Under the pieces are notes generated by a model. It worked only from the letters and a program-made list of their open reading frames with translations, searched no databases and was not told where the DNA came from. From positions 1 through 31,713 of the forward strand of contig DAICZX010000028.1 in NCBI GenBank assembly GCA_027310925.1: 31,713 bases of DNA. Direction: 5' to 3'. The translations under genes and the position numbers were made by a program. The stretch comes from Candidatus Parcubacteria bacterium. Lineage in GTDB: Bacteria; Patescibacteriota; Minisyncoccia; Phycocordibacterales; Phycocordibacteraceae. Positions 23,535-31,691 of the stretch are shown piece after piece (positions within the stretch are counted from its first letter, which is position 1; every line of letters begins with the position of its first letter).

Positions 23535-23576
23535 ATTATAACAGAAACTCACGGATACTCCGTGAGTTTCTGTTAT
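23535..23576 (-). promoter_or_regulatory. 18-bp hairpin between pilA and pilD with embedded extended -10
   Basis: Perfect 18-bp inverted repeat, 23538-23555 and 23559-23576, loop of 3. It lies 18 bp after the pilA stop. There is no long T run behind it. The pilD -10 (TATAAT, 23535-23540, preceded by TGT) overlaps the foot of the stem, and transcription is predicted to start at 23528, the A of the pilD ATG. It can stop or stabilise the abundant pilA transcript and start the pilD one. Confidence 0.75.
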
Positions 23577-23594
23577 GCATTCGACAAAAGAAAA

Positions 23595-24110
23595 TTAGTT
23601 GCAGACAGTCGCTCCAGCCGCTGCATGTGCTCCATCTGTACCTATCAATCCCGTATAGGGGACACCAGCAGACGTGGTAGTTCTTGCTACCCCAGTACTA
23701 TCAATACACTGCGCAAGGGCGGAACCGGTGCCAGTCGACGGAAGAGGATATGCGATCGAATAGGCTGAACCATTTGCTGTAATACCGCAATCGCCTGCAC
23801 CACCACCGTCAGTCTCAGCACCAGTAAGTGCGTTCTGAATCGTCTGGTCGTAAAGAATACTGTTATTTGTTGAAGGAGCTGCACACGAAGAAACAGCAGC
23901 GTTACTTGTATTGTAAGAATTACCAAGATTCGTGTAATCGAGTTCGGCTTGAACGCGTACTGATGCAAGATTAGAGAGAGCAGCTGCAACATTACCCTTC
24001 GTACGAGCAGTATTAAGAGACGCAAGCACGACTGCCGAGAGAATACCGATGATGGCGATTACGACGAGTAATTCGATAAGAGTGAAGCCTCGGAAACGAT
24101 TTTTGTACAT
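23595..24110 (-). CDS. pilA: Major type IV pilin (PilA-like)
   Basis: A 171-residue prepilin: FRGFTLIELLVVIAIIGILS is a textbook class III signal with cleavage after G8 and Glu at +5, followed by AVVLASLNTARTKGNVAAAL. The globular part holds four Cys (SSC, GDC, AQC and C-terminal TVCN) and Gly/Ser/Thr-rich loops, as in CPR pilins. It is the last gene after pilC and next to a strong hairpin, consistent with high expression. A TATAAT at 24116-24121 puts the transcription start within one base of the ATG. Role as the main fibre subunit is inferred from position and sequence. Confidence 0.9.
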   Translation of the reverse strand: MYKNRFRGFTLIELLVVIAIIGILSAVVLASLNTARTKGNVAAALSNLASVRVQAELDYTNLGNSYNTSNAAVSSCAAPSTNNSILYDQTIQNALTGAETDGGGAGDCGITANGSAYSIAYPLPSTGTGSALAQCIDSTGVARTTTSAGVPYTGLIGTDGAHAAAGATVCN

Positions 24111-24115
24111 AAATT

Positions 24116-24121
24116 ATTATA
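24116..24121 (-). promoter_or_regulatory. -10 element of pilA
   Basis: Minus-strand TATAAT, consensus; predicted start of transcription 24109, ATG at 24110. It gives pilA its own promoter apart from the pilC transcript. Confidence 0.6.
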
Positions 24122-24186
24122 GGTGACTAATAGGTTAATTGTACTGGACGCAAGTCGTTAGTGGAATAGTGGGTGTGGATAACGCC

Positions 24187-25392
24187 CTATATGGCGTTCG
24201 CGAGGTTATAAATCGGAAGCAAAACGGCGGCAACCAATATGCCAACGGCGAGCCCGAGAGCCACAATCATAATCGGCTCGATAAGTCCGACCAACGTGTC
24301 GACGGCATTTTGCACTTCGCGGTTATAGAACTTTGCGAGTGTCGTAAGGATCTTGCCAAGCTCACCCGTCTCCTCACCGACACGAGTCATGGCGACCATG
24401 ATACCTGGTATATCAGGATGTTTGGCAAGCGAGTCCGAAATGGAAGCCCCCCCTTTCACGTCCTTGCCGACTTCCTCAAGAATAACCTTAAACGCGGCAT
24501 TGCCAACAACCGAGGATGTAATCTCAATCGCCTCGACAACCGAAACGCCCGAGAGAAGCATGGTGGCGAAGTTGTCTGCGATACGCGAGAGATACAACTT
24601 CCGATAAAGGTCCCCGACATAGGGGATGCCGATCTTCAGACTGTCGAGCATCAGTTTCCCGCGTTCGGTCTTCCCAAGTTGCCACGCATAAACACCGAGG
24701 CCGATAAGCGCTATGAGCACAAAAATACCGTAGTGGATGATGAAGTTCGATAATCCAATAATAATTTGCGTATAGATTGGTATCGGTTGTCCAGAATCGA
24801 CTAAAACGGCGGTGATGTTCGGTATAACGATCGTAAGCATGAGGGTCATTACCGCGAAGAAGACCCCGATGACAAAAATCGGATAAATAAGTGCGTTTTC
24901 AGCTTTACTAATGAGATCGTAGGAACGGTCGAGATAATCGGCGAGGTAATTGAATGTCTCCGACAATTTCCCGGACTCTTCTCCCGCGCGAACCATGTTC
25001 ACATAGAACGCCGAGAAAGCCTTCGGATGGCGCTGCAGAGCCTTACTAATTGGAGTTCCTCCCTGAATGTCGTCCCCGACGGTCGAAAGAATGGTTGCAA
25101 GATACTTGTTATCAACTTCGGCGGCAAGAAGGCGAAATACGCGAAGCGCCGAGACCTGCGCCTCAAACAGGGTCGCTATCTGACGGGAGAGAATGACGAT
25201 TTCCTTATTGGATACTCGATTGAAAAGCGCTATATCCATATCGAGCACCGAGTGCTTTTCCGCAGAACCGATTGCAGAAATAATAAGATTGCGTCGCTGG
25301 AGCGCCGAAATCGCCACCTCCTGCGAAGGAGCCTCTATGGTTCCGTCGCGCTCCTGTCCGTCCTGATCAATCGCGTGGTATTTGAAAAGCAT
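24187..25392 (-). CDS. pilC: Type IV pilus inner-membrane platform protein
   Basis: A 401-residue T2SSF-family protein. It has two homologous cytoplasmic helical halves (about residues 65-165, FEAQVSALRVFRLL and FYVNMVRAGEESGKLSETFN; and 270-370, MLLSGVSVVEAIEI and MVAMTRVGEETGELGKILTT) and three membrane helices (about 165-190, 215-235 and 370-395). The paired R-A/V-G-E-E-S/T-G signatures are complete. PilC couples the PilB and PilT motors to the pilin helix. It follows pilT by 3 bp and precedes pilA by 76 bp, a gap that carries the pilA promoter. Confidence 0.96.
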   Translation of the reverse strand: MLFKYHAIDQDGQERDGTIEAPSQEVAISALQRRNLIISAIGSAEKHSVLDMDIALFNRVSNKEIVILSRQIATLFEAQVSALRVFRLLAAEVDNKYLATILSTVGDDIQGGTPISKALQRHPKAFSAFYVNMVRAGEESGKLSETFNYLADYLDRSYDLISKAENALIYPIFVIGVFFAVMTLMLTIVIPNITAVLVDSGQPIPIYTQIIIGLSNFIIHYGIFVLIALIGLGVYAWQLGKTERGKLMLDSLKIGIPYVGDLYRKLYLSRIADNFATMLLSGVSVVEAIEITSSVVGNAAFKVILEEVGKDVKGGASISDSLAKHPDIPGIMVAMTRVGEETGELGKILTTLAKFYNREVQNAVDTLVGLIEPIMIVALGLAVGILVAAVLLPIYNLANAI

Positions 25393-25395
25393 GGT

Positions 25396-26457
25396 CTAGA
25401 GGTAATGCTCGAAGGTCTTCGGATCCATAGCGTGTTCGTAGGCATGTTCGACGGTCACCTCACCCCGGTGCACAAGATCCGAAAGCATGCGATCCATATC
25501 GATCATACCTTCCTGCGACGAAGTTTGAATAATGCCGCTGATCTCATGGGTCTGCCCACCGCGAATAAGGTTCGCCACCGCATTATTATTTATAAGGAGC
25601 TCGTACGCTGGGATGAGTCCGCCCGAGATGCGCGGAATAAGCCGTTGGGAGAAGATGGCCGCGAGAGAACCCGCTAACTGCACACGCACTTGATCCTGCT
25701 GTTCGGCTGGGAACATATCGATGATACGGTCAATAGTCTGCGCCGCATTGTTAGTATGAAGCGTTGAGAATACAAGGTGACCGGTTTCAGCAGCAGTCAC
25801 TGCCGACGAAATAGTTTCATAATCGCGCATTTCGCCAACCATGATGACGTCTACATCCTCACGGAACGCGCTTTGCAGTGCGGCATGAAAGTCGGGCGCG
25901 TCTATGTGAATCTCGCGCTGGTTTATGAGTGACTTTTTCTGCACAAAGAGATACTCGACTGGATCTTCGATGGTGAGGATGTGTTCTGCGCGTGTCTCAT
26001 TGATACGATTTATCATGGCCGCAAGTGTCGTTGATTTTCCCTGTCCTACCGGACCGACGCAAAGAAAGAAACCCTGTTCACGCTGTGTGAAAACTTCGAG
26101 CACCGAAGGCAAGTTGAGTTCAGAAAATGAACGAGAAGAAGACGGTATGAGCCGAAGCGCAAGCGCGGTCGCCCCTTGCACACGGTAACCGTTGATGCGA
26201 AAACGTTCATTTGCGCTGTGTGCATAGGAAAGATCGATAGTCTGATCCTTCTTAAAAGAGTCCCAACGATCCGGTGGCACGACGCTCTTGAGCATTGATT
26301 CGGTATCATCGGGCGTGAATGCGGGATATTTAGCGAGTGATAGTAATTCACCCGCAACACGGATCATGGGTGACCCTCCAGCAAAAATATGGAGATCCGA
26401 GCCGCCTTCCGCGACGACAACATTAAGGAGTTCCATGAGACGTTTTTCGATAGCCAT
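25396..26457 (-). CDS. pilT: Twitching motility / retraction ATPase
   Basis: A 353-residue hexameric ATPase of the T2SSE family. Walker A is GPVGQGKST (135-143), the Asp box is ILTIEDPVEYLF, Walker B is DVIMVGEMRDYET and the His box follows as GHLVFSTLHTNNA. The C-terminal PilT hallmark AIRNLIR-type helix appears as NAVANLIRGG with THEISGIIQTSSQEGMIDMD. PilT powers pilus retraction for motility or DNA uptake. The lipoyl-like RFRINGYRVQG is in the PAS-like N-terminal domain. It starts 6 bp after the response regulator stop. Confidence 0.95.
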   Translation of the reverse strand: MAIEKRLMELLNVVVAEGGSDLHIFAGGSPMIRVAGELLSLAKYPAFTPDDTESMLKSVVPPDRWDSFKKDQTIDLSYAHSANERFRINGYRVQGATALALRLIPSSSRSFSELNLPSVLEVFTQREQGFFLCVGPVGQGKSTTLAAMINRINETRAEHILTIEDPVEYLFVQKKSLINQREIHIDAPDFHAALQSAFREDVDVIMVGEMRDYETISSAVTAAETGHLVFSTLHTNNAAQTIDRIIDMFPAEQQDQVRVQLAGSLAAIFSQRLIPRISGGLIPAYELLINNNAVANLIRGGQTHEISGIIQTSSQEGMIDMDRMLSDLVHRGEVTVEHAYEHAMDPKTFEHYL

Positions 26458-26463
26458 ATGGTA

Positions 26464-26871
26464 CTAAGGGGAAACCCCCGTGGAAGATGGTGTGGATTCA
26501 ACGATACGAATGGCCTCAGTGAGCACCTCGGACGGAATGGCAGATGCCTTTACGATATAACCATCAACGGCGAACTGTTTCGCCTTCCCAAAATCAGAAT
26601 CCTGACCTTGATTTGAAAGGACAATAATTTTCGAGTCTTGGGCAAGGTGATTCTTGCGTATCGCCTCAAGTGCGCCAAAGCCACCCATGCCTGGCATAAT
26701 AAGATCAATAAGAATGACGTCCGGCGCCTTCGTGTCCCCTTTCTGGAGAGCTGCCAAAAGTTCCTCGCCGCTACCAAACACACTTACGTCATGCCCGGCA
26801 TTCTTAAATTTGACCGCATAGAGATCAAGGAGAAATTTATCATCGTCGACGAGATACACGCGATAGGTCAT
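26464..26871 (-). CDS. CheY-like response regulator within the pilus operon
   Basis: A 135-residue stand-alone receiver domain. The acidic pocket is YLVDDDKFLLDLY, the phospho-acceptor Asp is in VILIDLIMPGMGG (about residue 54), the Thr/Ser is in IIVLSNQGQ and the Lys in GYIVKASA. It has no output domain, like PilG/PilH or CheY. It sits between pilB and pilT, so a role in controlling the motors is likely. ATG at 26871 is preferred over one 30 nt upstream: TATACT at 26879-26884 puts the transcript start 1 nt before it. No histidine kinase is in the window. Confidence 0.9.
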   Translation of the reverse strand: MTYRVYLVDDDKFLLDLYAVKFKNAGHDVSVFGSGEELLAALQKGDTKAPDVILIDLIMPGMGGFGALEAIRKNHLAQDSKIIVLSNQGQDSDFGKAKQFAVDGYIVKASAIPSEVLTEAIRIVESTPSSTGVSP

Positions 26872-26897
26872 TGGTGAAAGTATACTACGTCCGTACG

Positions 26898-28688
26898 TCA
26901 ATTCGTGTCCCCGACGGGGAGAAGTTCCCCGCCAAGCGTATTGACCTCCTCGAAAGGAATCTCCCCTGCGAGCGCCTTTAAGATGGCACTTTCACGCATG
27001 GTAAACATACCGCCCGCCCGTGCGACGGCATACACACTCTCTTCGACCGGCTCTTTCAACACCACTTTTTCAAGATCCTTATCCATACGTAGCACCTCAA
27101 AAACTGCGGTACGGCCACGCGTGCCATTCGGACATTCATCCGTCGATCCTGCGTGATAGAACTGGGTGAACGGTGGTAATTCGCGACGATACTTCTCGGG
27201 CAAGTCGGCAAAATCCCGTTCAATTAGTTCCTTTACACTTTCCGTGACCGGGAAGGCCTTCCCAGCGCCTTCGCAAATCTTACGAACTAATCGTTGCCCG
27301 ATGACGGAAACGAGTGTCGGCGCAATAAAAAATGGATCGACACCCATGTCGATAAGACGCGGGATTGCCCCTGCAGCGGTATTGGTATGAATGGTAGAAA
27401 AAACAAGGTGACCGGTTAGCGCCGCCTGCACCGCGAGCACCGCAGTTTCTTTGTCGCGAATTTCGCCAACCATGATGATATCCGGATCTTGGCGGAGGAT
27501 AGAGCGCAGTCCGTTCGCAAATGTATACTCGATTTCCGGCCGTACCTGGCTTTGCGCGACTCCGGGAATTTCGTATTCAACCGGATCCTCAAGTGAAACA
27601 ACATTGAATTTCTCACGATCAAGCTCGGAGAGCATCGCAAAAAGCGTAGTCGATTTCCCAGACCCGGTCGGTCCGGCAATGAGAATGATGCCATAGGGCG
27701 CCTGCATCATGGTACGGACGGAGGTAAGCTGCTCTTTTGAAAATCCGATTGAATCCAGAGTCGCCGTCGCGGTCGACTGGTCGAGAATGCGCATCACAAC
27801 CTTCTCACCGAATTCAGTCGGAAATGTGGAGACACGAAAATCGATACGATGCTTTTCAACGGATGCGGAAAAACGTCCGTCTTGCGGCTTACGCTTTTCA
27901 TCAAGGCGTAGTTTCGCAAGTATCTTGACGCGCGCGACGACTGCCTCGTGCACGTTCCGCGGCAACTCAAGAGAAGTATGGAGAATACCATCGGTACGAA
28001 AACGAACCCGCGTCTTTGTTGGCGAAGGTTCAATATGAATATCGGATGAATGCCCTTCAATGGCATAACGCAGTAGCGTTGAGACGATTTTTGTGACAGG
28101 AGCGTCTTCTTTTAAAGACTCACGAGGGCCAGAGAGATTAAGTGCCTCGCCCGTAGACGTAATCGAGTCTCCCGAGGAAACTGGCGTTCCCGAGGTCGGA
28201 GGCGCTCCGGCGGAAGGAGGTTTCGAAACCGTTTCGTATTCAGAAAGTGCTTTGCCGACCTCACCCGAGAGATTTTGATACGCGTCAAGTACACGATTGA
28301 AATCATCCTTCGTAATGAGAACGATTTTGTAGGGTATGCCAATTTTTCCCGATATGAATTGCAGCGCATCAAACGCTTCTATATTGTCTGGATCAGTAAT
28401 GCCAACCTCAAGTGCGCCCTCTACGATATCAAGCGGCACGAATCCATAATAGCGTGCCGAATCAACTGGAATATAGCTGAGCACGTCATCATTGGCAGGA
28501 GTATCCCCCAACACGCGAGTTGGAAACCCGTACAAACCACCCGCAACGGCAAGCGCATCCTTGACTGTAATTCCATGTTCGGAAAGCGTCTCGGAAAGTG
28601 GACGATGCTTCGCAAGCTCGGCCTCCGCCTTCGCACGATCATTTGCGGAAAGAAGACCTTTTTCAACAAGTAGCTCGAGAAGATTCAT
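26898..28688 (-). CDS. pilB: Pilus extension ATPase
   Basis: A 596-residue PilB/GspE-type motor. The N-terminal region (1-150) is a T2SSE-N domain; a Pro/Ser/Thr-rich linker (about 155-185) follows; the ATPase has Walker A GPTGSGKST (339-347), FNVVSLEDPVEYEIPGVAQ, Walker B DPDIIMVGEIRDKET and the His box GHLVFSTIHTNTA. The zinc-binding tetracysteine usual near the C-terminus is reduced: only RKICEGAG and DECPNGTRGR keep single Cys. It drives pilin polymerisation with PilC. It starts 3 bp after the small membrane protein gene. Confidence 0.95.
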   Translation of the reverse strand: MNLLELLVEKGLLSANDRAKAEAELAKHRPLSETLSEHGITVKDALAVAGGLYGFPTRVLGDTPANDDVLSYIPVDSARYYGFVPLDIVEGALEVGITDPDNIEAFDALQFISGKIGIPYKIVLITKDDFNRVLDAYQNLSGEVGKALSEYETVSKPPSAGAPPTSGTPVSSGDSITSTGEALNLSGPRESLKEDAPVTKIVSTLLRYAIEGHSSDIHIEPSPTKTRVRFRTDGILHTSLELPRNVHEAVVARVKILAKLRLDEKRKPQDGRFSASVEKHRIDFRVSTFPTEFGEKVVMRILDQSTATATLDSIGFSKEQLTSVRTMMQAPYGIILIAGPTGSGKSTTLFAMLSELDREKFNVVSLEDPVEYEIPGVAQSQVRPEIEYTFANGLRSILRQDPDIIMVGEIRDKETAVLAVQAALTGHLVFSTIHTNTAAGAIPRLIDMGVDPFFIAPTLVSVIGQRLVRKICEGAGKAFPVTESVKELIERDFADLPEKYRRELPPFTQFYHAGSTDECPNGTRGRTAVFEVLRMDKDLEKVVLKEPVEESVYAVARAGGMFTMRESAILKALAGEIPFEEVNTLGGELLPVGDTN

Positions 28689-28691
28689 TAC

Positions 28692-28991
28692 TTAATGCCC
28701 AGTCACGCCAGGAATAGGCGCCAGTGGATCAGGACGACCAGACGGTTCTGGTAAGACGGTCGTCGTAATGTCAACAAGCGCATTGAAACGTGGATCCGAG
28801 AAAATACTGGTATTGAATGAAATCGGTTTGAGGTCGCCAACTAGTGTCTCAAATTGCGCCTGTGCCTGATTTACAGGCACGTTATTAGTGGACAAGGGCG
28901 GTTGATTCCCTGTTCCCGTGAAGAAGTACCAGTATGCACCGGCTGCGAGAAGGAGCGTGATGACGATGATAACGATTGTGTTTGATTTCAT
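28692..28991 (-). CDS. Small type IV pilus-associated membrane protein (PilP position)
   Basis: A 99-residue protein: one N-terminal membrane helix (about residues 5-25, VIIVITLLLAAGAYWYFF), then a helical segment (QAQAQFETLVGDLKPISF) and a C-terminal motif with FSDPRFNALVDITTTVLPEP and GRPDPLAP. I know this F-x-D-P-R-F ... P-E-P-x-G-R-x-(D/N)-P arrangement from CPR pilus loci but no characterised role. It is placed between pilO and pilB, where PilP would be in other bacteria. A PilP-like platform role is only inference. Confidence 0.7.
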   Translation of the reverse strand: MKSNTIVIIVITLLLAAGAYWYFFTGTGNQPPLSTNNVPVNQAQAQFETLVGDLKPISFNTSIFSDPRFNALVDITTTVLPEPSGRPDPLAPIPGVTGH

Positions 28992-29007
28992 ATCTCAAAA
29001 ATCACTT

Positions 29008-29568
29008 TTAGCGCAGCCAGTAAATACGCATCGTAATACTGTAATTATAGACCCCAGTGTCGGAGCCAGCTATAGTAATGGACCGAACATCTATAAGACG
29101 CTCGCTCTCTTCTACACCACTCAGAAACGCATTCAAGGCAGCATAGGTTCCGACCGCAGAAAGAGAGATATCGATTGATCCAACCGGGTTTGTAGCCGCC
29201 GAAAGCCCGGCGGTATTTGAATTTCCAGATCCTGCAGATGTTCCATTTGTTATAACATTGATATTGGAGAGCGAGATTCCACTCCGAGCTGCAAGCGCGT
29301 CCAAATCGAGAACGAAACCAACATCATCGACCGAACTTGGAAGAAATGTGGCGAGTCGTGTGAGATTCGTGGGATCAATTGCGGCGCGCGCTTGAATAAG
29401 TTGATTCTGTTGAACAGAATAGGAATTTGCGGCGGAAAGTGCCTGATCGTCATAAGCAATAGCCGCCTTCGCTACTGCTATCGACCCAGTCCACGTTGGA
29501 CTCACATATCCAAAAAATATACCGACAGCAATTATGAGCGCTACGATGGGAAGGATGCGGCTAGTCAT
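29008..29568 (-). CDS. pilO: Type IV pilus assembly protein, PilO-like
   Basis: A 186-residue inner-membrane protein. One membrane helix (about residues 5-25, PIVALIIAVGIFFGYVSP), a helical coiled-coil-like stretch (about 35-65) and a ferredoxin-like C-terminal domain (about 85-186: SSVDDVGFVLDLDALAARSG, VGSIDISLSAVGTYAALNAF, RLIDVRSITIAGSD). This is the PilO pattern; the FLSGVEESERLIDV run is especially typical. PilO pairs with PilN and links PilM to the platform. The start overlaps pilN's end by 4 nt (ATGA). Confidence 0.87.
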   Translation of the reverse strand: MTSRILPIVALIIAVGIFFGYVSPTWTGSIAVAKAAIAYDDQALSAANSYSVQQNQLIQARAAIDPTNLTRLATFLPSSVDDVGFVLDLDALAARSGISLSNINVITNGTSAGSGNSNTAGLSAATNPVGSIDISLSAVGTYAALNAFLSGVEESERLIDVRSITIAGSDTGVYNYSITMRIYWLR

Positions 29569-30224
29569 GGTGTTAGTGCGGACGAAGACGCTGTCATGAG
29601 TGAGGATGTGGATGTAGTAGACGACGGTGATGCAAAGGCGATGAGTTTCGGATCAAGCGAAGCAGAAAGTGCAAACGACACGGAATTATCTTTATTAACG
29701 ACAAAGTTTGAAAAGACTGCATCCTTGATGCGCCCGTCGGCGGCAAACGCGTTTGAAGTAGCTGCAAGTGCGTTGAAAGTCTTTGCGACGCCCGTACCGT
29801 CAAAAGTAATGGATTCTCCGCCAGTAGTGCCAGGAGCGGCAGTACCAATCGAAAGTTGAATAGAGGTGAAACGGACCGTTGCTGGCAACAATGTATCAAG
29901 CGCTGTAAAGAAACCGGAAAACGCGACATGGTTTGAGAGAAGTTCCTCACTCGAGTCAAGACGATCGCGCAATTGCACAAAGCTCTCGACCGTCGCTGGG
30001 TCAAGCCCCGCTTCCGCCTTTTGGAGAATCATGTCTTTTGAGCTCTGAGTCGCGGCAAGAATTCGACCATAAAGGAAAACGCCAATTGCGAGTGCGAAAG
30101 TGATACCGAGAACTGCATATGCGAGAAAACCAAACGCGCCGGTGAAATCGCTATGTGGCTTGCGCGCGGCAGCGGATGCTGGCCGGGGAACAAATGAAGT
30201 CGGTATCGTGTGAGGAAGGTCCAT
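29565..30224 (-). CDS. pilN: Type IV pilus assembly protein, PilN-like
   Basis: A 219-residue inner-membrane protein. The short cytoplasmic N-terminus starts MDLPHTIPTSFVPRP, where PilN carries its PilM-binding motif; here the exact I-N-L-L-P motif is not recognisable. One membrane helix (about residues 32-56, GFLAYAVLGITFALAIGVFL), a helical part (SSKDMILQKAEAGLDPATVE) and a ferredoxin-like domain (about 95-200: LLPATVRFTSIQLSIG). Length is a little above PilN norms. ATG 30224 is chosen over one 18 nt upstream. A TATACT at 30234-30239 gives a leader of about 3 nt. Confidence 0.82.
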   Translation of the reverse strand: MDLPHTIPTSFVPRPASAAARKPHSDFTGAFGFLAYAVLGITFALAIGVFLYGRILAATQSSKDMILQKAEAGLDPATVESFVQLRDRLDSSEELLSNHVAFSGFFTALDTLLPATVRFTSIQLSIGTAAPGTTGGESITFDGTGVAKTFNALAATSNAFAADGRIKDAVFSNFVVNKDNSVSFALSASLDPKLIAFASPSSTTSTSSLMTASSSALTP

Positions 30225-30233
30225 TTCTATTTT

Positions 30234-30239
30234 AGTATA
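30234..30239 (-). promoter_or_regulatory. -10 element of pilN
   Basis: Minus-strand TATACT in the 62-bp gap after pilM; predicted start at about 30227. It suggests pilN onward can be transcribed apart from pilM. Confidence 0.5.
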
Positions 30240-30286
30240 CAATGCTTACACAAATGTCACGTGGGATACCTGTGTAAAACACATGT

Positions 30287-31384
30287 TTATATCTCCTCAA
30301 GTTTGCGGAGCGCTAAACCAACAGCGACAGCGAACTCTGGACCGATCTCCTTAAGAATTGGCCGCATGAAAGCGGGCGCTTCGGTTTTCATAAAAGGATC
30401 CGCGACACGCACGTCAATCGAGAAAATTCCTTTTGCGTAGGTACCTAGTTCTTTCGTCACCCCACCGCCACCCGTGAGTACAATGGAAGTGATTGATTTC
30501 TTTTGCGCCGTTTCATACTGCACAAGAACACGTCGCGCCTCGGAGAAAATACGTGAAAAGACGAGTTCTGGACCTCCGAGCACGTCAGAGCCACCAATAC
30601 CCTCTTCTTTTTTTAAGGCTTCCGCTCGTGCAAAAGGGAGATTGCCAGAAACCGAAATGGCGCGCGTAATGTCCTGGCTTCCCACGCTTATCGAGTGAGA
30701 GGACGCCACGACACCATGCTCAATGACATAAGTTTTCGTTGAGGCCGCACCAACATCAAGCACCATGACCGGCTTTACCTGCTCCTCAACTACCGATCGG
30801 AGTGTACTGAAAATCTCAATCTCATAAAAACTTGCGATAAGTTCCGTACTCGTGACAACCTTCTGAAGTAAAGATAGTTCATCATTTGAAACGGCAACCA
30901 GGAGCACGTCGACTTTCTCACGAGTAGCTGTGGTATTCGAAGAACCCCCTTCTGTGGGCTGGGAAGGATTCGCCTTGGGCACAATGAACCAATCGAGCTG
31001 CACTTCACTCACCGGGATGGGAATGTACTTACGCGCCTCAAGTTCAATGACTGTTTTCTGTTCTGCGGGATCCTTACGATACGGCAAGGTTACTAGAGTG
31101 AGAAGCGAACGCGCAAAGGGTATCGAAACACCACAACTCCTCGTGGTTACCTTTGCCTCCCGCAGCAGATCTCTTAATGTTTCGATGGTTTGCTCAGCGG
31201 AAAGGTTCATTGCTTGCCCAACCTCAAAACCGCCATACGGACCGAGCGCAAGTTCCCCATAGGTTTCAAGCACTGCCTTCCCATGCTCCTTGCGTAGCTG
31301 CACAACTTTCAGAGACGACGAGCCGATGTCGACGCCAAGGACACTCTTTTCCTTTTTTGCGAATAGAGAATCAAGAAACGACAT
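30287..31384 (-). CDS. pilM: Type IV pilus assembly protein PilM (actin-like)
   Basis: A 365-residue cytoplasmic actin-fold ATPase-like protein. It begins with the phosphate-1 loop VLGVDIGSSSLKVVQLRKE (about residues 16-34). The second phosphate loop is VMVLDVGAASTKTYVIEHG (about 208-226) and the adenosine loop is IVLTGGGGVTKELG (about 305-318). ELEARKYIPIPVSEVQLDWF is a common PilM region. It binds the PilN N-terminus and links the platform to the motors. An extended -10 TGGTATTAT (TATTAT at 31391-31396) puts the transcription start exactly on the ATG. It is first of the pilus cluster. Confidence 0.95.
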   Translation of the reverse strand: MSFLDSLFAKKEKSVLGVDIGSSSLKVVQLRKEHGKAVLETYGELALGPYGGFEVGQAMNLSAEQTIETLRDLLREAKVTTRSCGVSIPFARSLLTLVTLPYRKDPAEQKTVIELEARKYIPIPVSEVQLDWFIVPKANPSQPTEGGSSNTTATREKVDVLLVAVSNDELSLLQKVVTSTELIASFYEIEIFSTLRSVVEEQVKPVMVLDVGAASTKTYVIEHGVVASSHSISVGSQDITRAISVSGNLPFARAEALKKEEGIGGSDVLGGPELVFSRIFSEARRVLVQYETAQKKSITSIVLTGGGGVTKELGTYAKGIFSIDVRVADPFMKTEAPAFMRPILKEIGPEFAVAVGLALRKLEEI

Positions 31385-31390
31385 ATTGAA

Positions 31391-31399
31391 ATAATACCA
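31391..31399 (-). promoter_or_regulatory. Extended -10 of pilM
   Basis: Minus-strand TGGTATTAT, TATTAT at 31391-31396. Seven bases further is position 31384, the A of the pilM ATG, so this is a leaderless start. Confidence 0.6.
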
Positions 31400-31549
31400 T
31401 GATGCATTCCTTGAATATTTTCTTTATTTCAAGCCTATGTGGACGAAATAATTTTGTGAAATATTTTACTCTATGGATTCCTAGAGTTCGCGAGGCCCGT
31501 GACTAAATCGCTCGCCCTTGTCCATCAAGTTTGATATCCTGACCTTTAC

Positions 31550-31636
31550 GGAGACGTGGCTGAGTGGTCGAAAGCACCTCGCTGCTAATGAGGCAGGGGA
31601 GAAATCCTCTCGTGGGTTCAAATCCCACCGTCTCCG
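31550..31636 (+). tRNA. tRNA-Ser (GCT)
   Basis: An 87-nt class II tRNA. The acceptor stem is GGAGACG/CGTCTCC, perfect; discriminator G. The anticodon arm is CCTCG-CTGCTAA-TGAGG with anticodon GCT at 31584-31586, and the T-arm is GTGGG-TTCAAAT-CCCAC. A long variable arm (CAGGGGAGAAATCCTCTC) is typical of Ser. CCA is not fully encoded (CAC follows the discriminator). TATCCT at 31535-31540 is a possible -10. It is not interrupted. Confidence 0.96.
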
Positions 31637-31691
31637 CACTTGATACTTTTTATCGGACAGACTCGAGAATCTTGTTTTGTCAGCATTGAGC

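Noticed and set aside
22780..23541. Long open frame (253 codons) on the plus strand
   Set aside because: Exact antisense shadow of pilD in GC-rich sequence; no domain recognisable, and pilD is certain.
24181..24198. Terminator after pilC (AACGCC-N6-GGCGTT)
   Set aside because: The stem is only 6 bp, overlaps the pilC coding end and has no T-run on the minus strand.
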